NCBI GenBank assembly: GCA_027919835.1
Contig: JANVFP010000015.1
Span: 62,001 to 126,000 of the forward strand
Direction of reading: 5' to 3'
Source: Lentinula raphanica
Lineage: Eukaryota; Basidiomycota; Agaricomycetes; Agaricales; Omphalotaceae
Length of the DNA: 64,000 bases
Within the stretch, counting starts at the first letter, position 1. Each line of letters opens with the position of its first letter. The notes beneath the pieces were generated by a model. The model was not told where the DNA came from and searched no databases. It was given only the letters and a program-made list of their open reading frames with translations. Positions 60,480 to 64,000 of this stretch are shown in pieces. The translations under genes were made by a program, and so were the position numbers.

Positions 60480-61015
60480 GGTGGACGAGGACCCCCGAAA
60501 ACCCACTCAGAGGCCTGATGCTCGAGGGTGGCATTCTTACCCGGTCTTTTTTTGCCCAAAATTGGCCATTCTTACCCGGTTTTGCTCCAGGGATCCGGGG
60601 GGCCCCCATTTTTACCCGATTTTTGCCTCAGGGAGGGTAGAAGTCCGAAAAATTTTCTCACAGGCTGATATCTTGCATTTTTCGCGGCTGTTTGACAAGG
60701 AACTGATGCTATTGCAGATTTGGCTATATTTTGGACAAATGTCGCATGGTGAAGTGGTTCTGTGCTGTCGGATGTGGGTGTGAGCGTAGGGTCCTTGGTT
60801 CGAGTCTGACGAGGTCAATTTTTACCCGCTAGGTGCCTCAGGCTTTCTACAACCGTCCAATTTTACCCGATTTCGACCTCATGCTTCGTCCGAAATCTGG
60901 TGGTTTTTTACCCGCTTTTGCAACAGGGATCTCAAAAAATTTTGCTCATTTTTACCCGATTTTTGCCTCTGGAGGATCAGGCCTCTCAGTTGGTTTTCGG
61001 GGGTCCTGGTGGACG
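60480..61015. mobile_element. MITE-like DNA transposon 2 with 8-bp target duplication
   Basis: The element spans 60488-61007 (520 bp). Its 32-bp terminal inverted repeats (60488-60519 and 60976-61007) begin AGGACCCCCGAAAACC and match at 30 of 32 positions. Exact 8-bp target duplications ggtggacg lie at 60480-60487 and 61008-61015. The first ten bases are identical to those of transposon 1, so both could be moved by the same transposase. It is non-coding and contains repeated tttttacccg motifs and a tRNA-like A/B box pair (60747-60807). Confidence 0.9.
60747..60807 (+). promoter_or_regulatory. possible Pol III A and B boxes inside transposon 2
   Basis: tggtgaagtgg (60747-60757) fits the A-box consensus TRGYNNANNNG. 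ggttcgagtct (60797-60807) differs from the B-box consensus GGTTCGANTCC only at the last base. They are 39 bp apart, as in a tRNA gene. The predicted acceptor stem pairs poorly, so this is not an intact tRNA. It may be a relic or a chance match. Confidence 0.4.
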
Positions 61016-61778
61016 ATTGCGAACGGTGTTGATACTTGATGTCGAGCTCCGAAGCTAGATAATCAAAGTCTCTTGCTGAGATGATTCTTTTCATGCAGAA
61101 AGAGAATCCTATCAGATCCTATCTGAATTAGACTTGAACCTTGCCCCACAACTACAACTTTGCCCACTTGCCTCCACTTGTCCTGCGACGGCGCCATTTA
61201 TTAAGACCTCCAGGCTCCGATGGTAATCAGCCAAGGCTCACTTTCCAGCCTTCCTTTGAACACCGGTTCCAAATTTTGTCATTTTCTGAAGTTCAGGAAG
61301 GAACTGTGCTCGCTGATTACTCGTTCTGCGTGGCTGGAAGAAACTTGGAGCTCTTGGGAGCAGTGAAGAAGGCAGCTAAGGGCAGTTGATAAGGCTATGG
61401 TCTGTAAAGACTGTAAATTGTGAGTGATTTTTACAATTTTTTTGATGGATATATTTTCCGATTACGTCGGTTGCGTTTGGTCAAGCCTGGTCAGGCCTGG
61501 TCAAGCGCTCTAATCAATGGACCGACAGCAGCTATTATCGCTATCCGCCACAGAATAATAAATATCGATTGGTGCATGCGGAATAATACTTAGATCATCA
61601 CCAGCACCGCTTGCAATATCTCTGGCATCTTCCGGTATGTGATACATAAAGCCTCAAGCTACACGAAACGTTTTCCCCCAGAGCTGGTCTCCTTCACAAA
61701 TCACAACCAACACGCACTTTTTCCAAAACGTTCACGCATTCAACCCCATCTTATCTAAAACATCTACATTCTGCTACT
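61016..61778. other. 763-bp intergenic region
   Basis: Contains only short frames, for example at 61141-61389, without recognisable similarity. The last 150 bp serve as promoter and leader of the secreted-protein gene. Confidence 0.4.
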
Positions 61779-62104
61779 ATGACTCGATTCGTTCTTCGAG
61801 CTATGCTCATCCTTGGAGTCGTCTCTTCCGGTGTCCTTGCCGCTCCTACTTTGACGCCTCGCTTGCCAACTGAAGTTGAGGCTCTCCAATCTTCCGATTC
61901 TCTGATTGGTGGCCCCCGGGGTCCAGTGGTCAATATGCTCAAAGCTCGTGCCGATCATGATCATGCAGCCCTTTGCTGCGTGAGATTTCACTTTTGTATC
62001 TTATTGTCACCCGCAAGACTGATGAATGTATCAAGGCCTTATCCCTGGTGGCACTGCATGCACGACCAAATAAGTGGTCCAAAGTTATACTGAACTTATT
62101 TTGA
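61779..62104 (+). CDS. small secreted protein with transposon-derived C-terminus
   Basis: Exon 1 (61779-61979) begins MTRFVLRAMLILGVVSSGVL with a clear hydrophobic core and an A-A-P cleavage region, a typical signal peptide. It goes on LTPRLPTEVEALQSSDSLIG and ends ARADHDHAALCC. A GT-AG intron (gtgaga...tcaag) leads to exon 2 from 62036 (ALSLV), which at 62052 runs into a transposon and ends after KWSKVILNLF at 62102-62104. The predicted precursor is 89 residues. Without the insertion, exon 2 would read ALSLVGD and stop at once, giving 74 residues. No family recognised; many fungi carry such small secreted proteins. Confidence 0.55.
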
Positions 62105-62329
62105 ATTCTCGGATAATGGGAAAATCCTAAGTAGTCCCACATATGGTAAAACTTATCTTAAACATATTTTGAAAAATGACCATATATGTAAACTTATGGT
62201 CAACTTCTGGTAGAAAATCTAATTAAGTTTACCATATATGGTGCCACTTAGTATCTTCCCATTATTCGAGAGTTTAAGATAATTTCATCATAATCTTGGG
62301 CCACTTATTTGGTCGTGCATGCAGTGTGG
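62049..62329. mobile_element. CACTA-like MITE 3 with 3-bp target duplication
   Basis: The element spans 62052-62326 (275 bp). Its inverted ends start CACTGCATGCACGACCAAAT and pair over 32 bp with two differences. The 3-bp duplication tgg lies at 62049-62051 and 62327-62329. CACTR ends with 3-bp duplications are typical of the EnSpm/CACTA superfamily. The inside is AT-rich and non-coding, with smaller inverted repeats (accatatatg / catatatggt-like). Confidence 0.85.
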
Positions 62330-62397
62330 GTGATTAGTTTTTTCTCATTTGACCCGTTTTTCTAACCATCAAATGTATATATTCTTCATTCACCAAG

Positions 62398-62712
62398 ATG
62401 GTGGAAATCGGAAACGATTTCGATCAAACGTCGAAGGATATCGAAGGGCTGCGTCTTTCGGTTGCATTGGGGGTATTCACGGGCAGAAACCCTGAATTAG
62501 CTGCGCAGTGGAGAGTGTTGGCAGCTAAGTACAGGGCTATGTTAACAAAGCTTCGAACGCTGGAAGGACATATTCCCTCGGACTGCAGCGAAGAGTACCA
62601 AAACTATAAAAACGCGCTCAAGCGTGGTATTGAAGAAGCCGAAGATTCGGAAGCTAAAGCTGCGGAAACTAACGCCGGACATTCGGCTACTAGTACTAGT
62701 AGGGGCAGGTAG
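62398..62712 (+). CDS. small hypothetical helical protein
   Basis: A 104-codon frame, MVEIGNDFDQTSKDIEGLRL ... GVFTGRNPELAAQWRVLAA ... KNALKRGIEEAEDSEAKAA, is rich in helix-forming residues and has two Cys-free halves. It may be a separate gene or, less likely, a former downstream exon of the secreted-protein gene interrupted by MITE 3. No similarity is recognised. Confidence 0.4.
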   Translation: MVEIGNDFDQTSKDIEGLRLSVALGVFTGRNPELAAQWRVLAAKYRAMLTKLRTLEGHIPSDCSEEYQNYKNALKRGIEEAEDSEAKAAETNAGHSATSTSRGR

Positions 62713-63636
62713 GGGCTGATTTGGGAATAAGTATGGGTGGTCAATATTTCAATGTTCAACGTTAACATTAATGTTGGGGGTTAGTCTGGAACTATTCTAC
62801 TGTGATTTGTAGTATGATTCCAAAGTTTACTCGTCAGAAGCGTATAAGGTTATCAATTGATGAGTACTTGAGTGACTTTGTTCAACCTCAAGAGTGCAGG
62901 CTGATCAATGTTCGAGTTTTGCTATTGATTTCGACTGGTCTGCTGTTCAGCAAGTCTTAGTCTTACAAGGACTGATGTTGGTGCGTGAGAAAGCAAAAGA
63001 CACCATTGGATAGAGACATGGCAGTATCGGGACAATGTGGTCAAGGGAAGAAAGCCACGGAAGATTCTCGTCATGCCGCTAGTATAATGTTCACTGAGAG
63101 ATCATAAACAATTTCTACTACCAGCAAGATGCAGTGAATAGCAGTTCTATACCCTTGAAGATGATCAGGATTGGTAGCTGCAGCGGCCCAATGTCATGAA
63201 GTCCGACTGTCCAACGGCCTGAAGACGTTCACATCAGCAGAGAAAAAGAGCACAAAAGACTAAGTATCACTCGAGGGCCTTCATACTGAAAGTCTGAAAG
63301 TTCCAAGCTTCTTCTCTGAAGACATATAACTCAAAGTTTACAGTCAGTACGCTGTTCAAAACCAGAGTGAATACTTCCTTTATTCAGCATGAGGAGAGCA
63401 GCAGAGAGATAGACCAGAGCTTGAATGAGGAAATCAATGTCAAAAAGAACCAAGAGTTGAAGTCGGTGTCACACAAAATACAAAATTGAGTTACAAACTC
63501 AGACCAAATTCTCCGGCCTCACATGAACACAATTGCTTGGCTTCGCTCGCAAAGAGCAACTCAGTCATCTTGTAAATCAAGAAGCTCTCGAAAAACATAG
63601 ACCAAGATCAAATGCCATAGATACAGGCCTTGTACA
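62713..63636. other. 924-bp intergenic region
   Basis: No supportable gene, RNA or repeat was seen. Confidence 0.45.
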
Positions 63637-64000
63637 TCACTCCAGAACCTTTCCTGGATTCATGATCCCATTTGGATCGAAGATCGCCTTGATTTTCCTC
63701 ATCCATGCGATGCTTGTTTCGTCCTTTGAGTAATGCAACGCATGTGTTTTCATAGCCCCGATGCCGTGCTCAGCAGATACTGAGCCTCGATGGGATGCTG
63801 AACAAGGTGCATGAGTAATAGGTTTAGAGCTTGGAGTTGAGATGAAGTACTTGCCTACAAGCTCATAAACGAATGGTTCTAATGCATTTTGAATCTCTGG
63901 AGTGTATGCTTTGGCAATCACATTTAGATGCAGGTTGCCTATGAGCGACAGTTGGAGCAACTCGGATTGTGAGATAGATACGATCAAAGCTCACCATCGC
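63637..64000 (-). CDS. D-2-hydroxyglutarate dehydrogenase (Dld2-like), 3' end only
   Basis: The gene runs off the right edge. Visible exons join GDG|NLHLNVIAKAYTPEIQ and NALEPFVYELV|ASHRGSVS, then AEHGIGAMKTHALHYSKDET and RKIKAIFDPNGIMNPGKVLE, stop at 63637-63639. These are the conserved C-terminal blocks of the FAD-linked oxidase family, with the His of AEHGIG and the NPGK end. They match D-2-hydroxyglutarate dehydrogenase more closely than D-lactate dehydrogenase. The protein is normally mitochondrial. The second intron (63798-63854) uses a GC donor (gtag|gcaagt). Confidence 0.8.
63798..63854 (-). other. GC-AG intron in D2HGDH gene
   Basis: gtag|gcaagtac ... gttcag|catccc gives VYELV-ASHRGSV in frame. 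A GT donor a few bases downstream would shift the frame. GC-AG introns are a minority class with a strong AG|GCAAGT donor, as seen here. Confidence 0.65.

Noticed and set aside
60697..60830. Intact tRNA gene
   Set aside because: A and B boxes are present, but the acceptor and T-stem pair poorly and no sound anticodon arm forms.

Overview
The window looks like nuclear DNA of a basidiomycete fungus, most likely an agaricomycete. Genes are dense and split by many 45-65 bp GT-AG introns. The core proteins are fungal: PMT2-type O-mannosyltransferase, Mmm1 of ERMES, Nop7, an Itc1-like WAC/DDT protein, a Cln-type cyclin and a Rap1-like telomere protein. I see no bacterial operons, rRNA, intact tRNA, CRISPR array or viral gene set. 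Gene models come from reading splice junctions by eye, so exon ends can be off by a few codons.

Layout. 0-8.6 kb is an unstable tandem duplication of a TPR plus double CCCH zinc-finger gene. Copy A (781-1589) has lost its middle. Copy B is split in two (2384-2490 and 6075-8334) by a 3.58 kb insertion holding a decayed PABP-like RRM/MLLE pseudogene and a coiled-coil relic. 8.7-15.7 kb carries an AVT-type vacuolar amino-acid transporter, a small LYRM2-like gene in three exons and a 4E-T-like eIF4E-binding protein. 15.7-19.8 kb and 21.3-23.7 kb are gene-poor and flank a G1 cyclin gene. 23.7-33 kb has a Gfo/Idh/MocA oxidoreductase with an 8-nt exon, an unrecognised fungal protein and PMT2.

33-57.8 kb is a compact housekeeping block: ITC1-like, SmD2, Nop7, a Sec7-PH ArfGEF, a conserved unknown, RPB8, a mitochondrial alpha/beta-hydrolase-like protein, MMM1, a TTL-family ligase, TRS23, CMR1, a PP2A-family phosphatase and a CDK11 kinase. 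Many are divergent pairs with only 60-170 bp between start codons. 57.9-59.6 kb is a Rap1-like gene whose 5' end abuts a transposon. 59.6-62.4 kb holds three non-autonomous DNA transposons with clear terminal inverted repeats and target-site duplications. The first two (8-bp duplications) share the terminus AGGACCCCCG. The third (CACTG ends, 3-bp duplication) sits in the last exon of a small secreted-protein gene and supplies its C-terminus. The right edge holds the 3' end of a D-2-hydroxyglutarate dehydrogenase gene.

The housekeeping genes cover transcription (RPB8, ITC1), splicing (SmD2), ribosome assembly (Nop7), mRNA control (4E-T-like), cell cycle (cyclin, CDK11, phosphatase), genome maintenance (CMR1, RAP1), secretion (PMT2, ArfGEF, TRAPP) and mitochondria (MMM1, LYRM2, D2HGDH). 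They show no common pathway. The most unusual biology lies in the mobile-element and duplication-scarred ends of the window.
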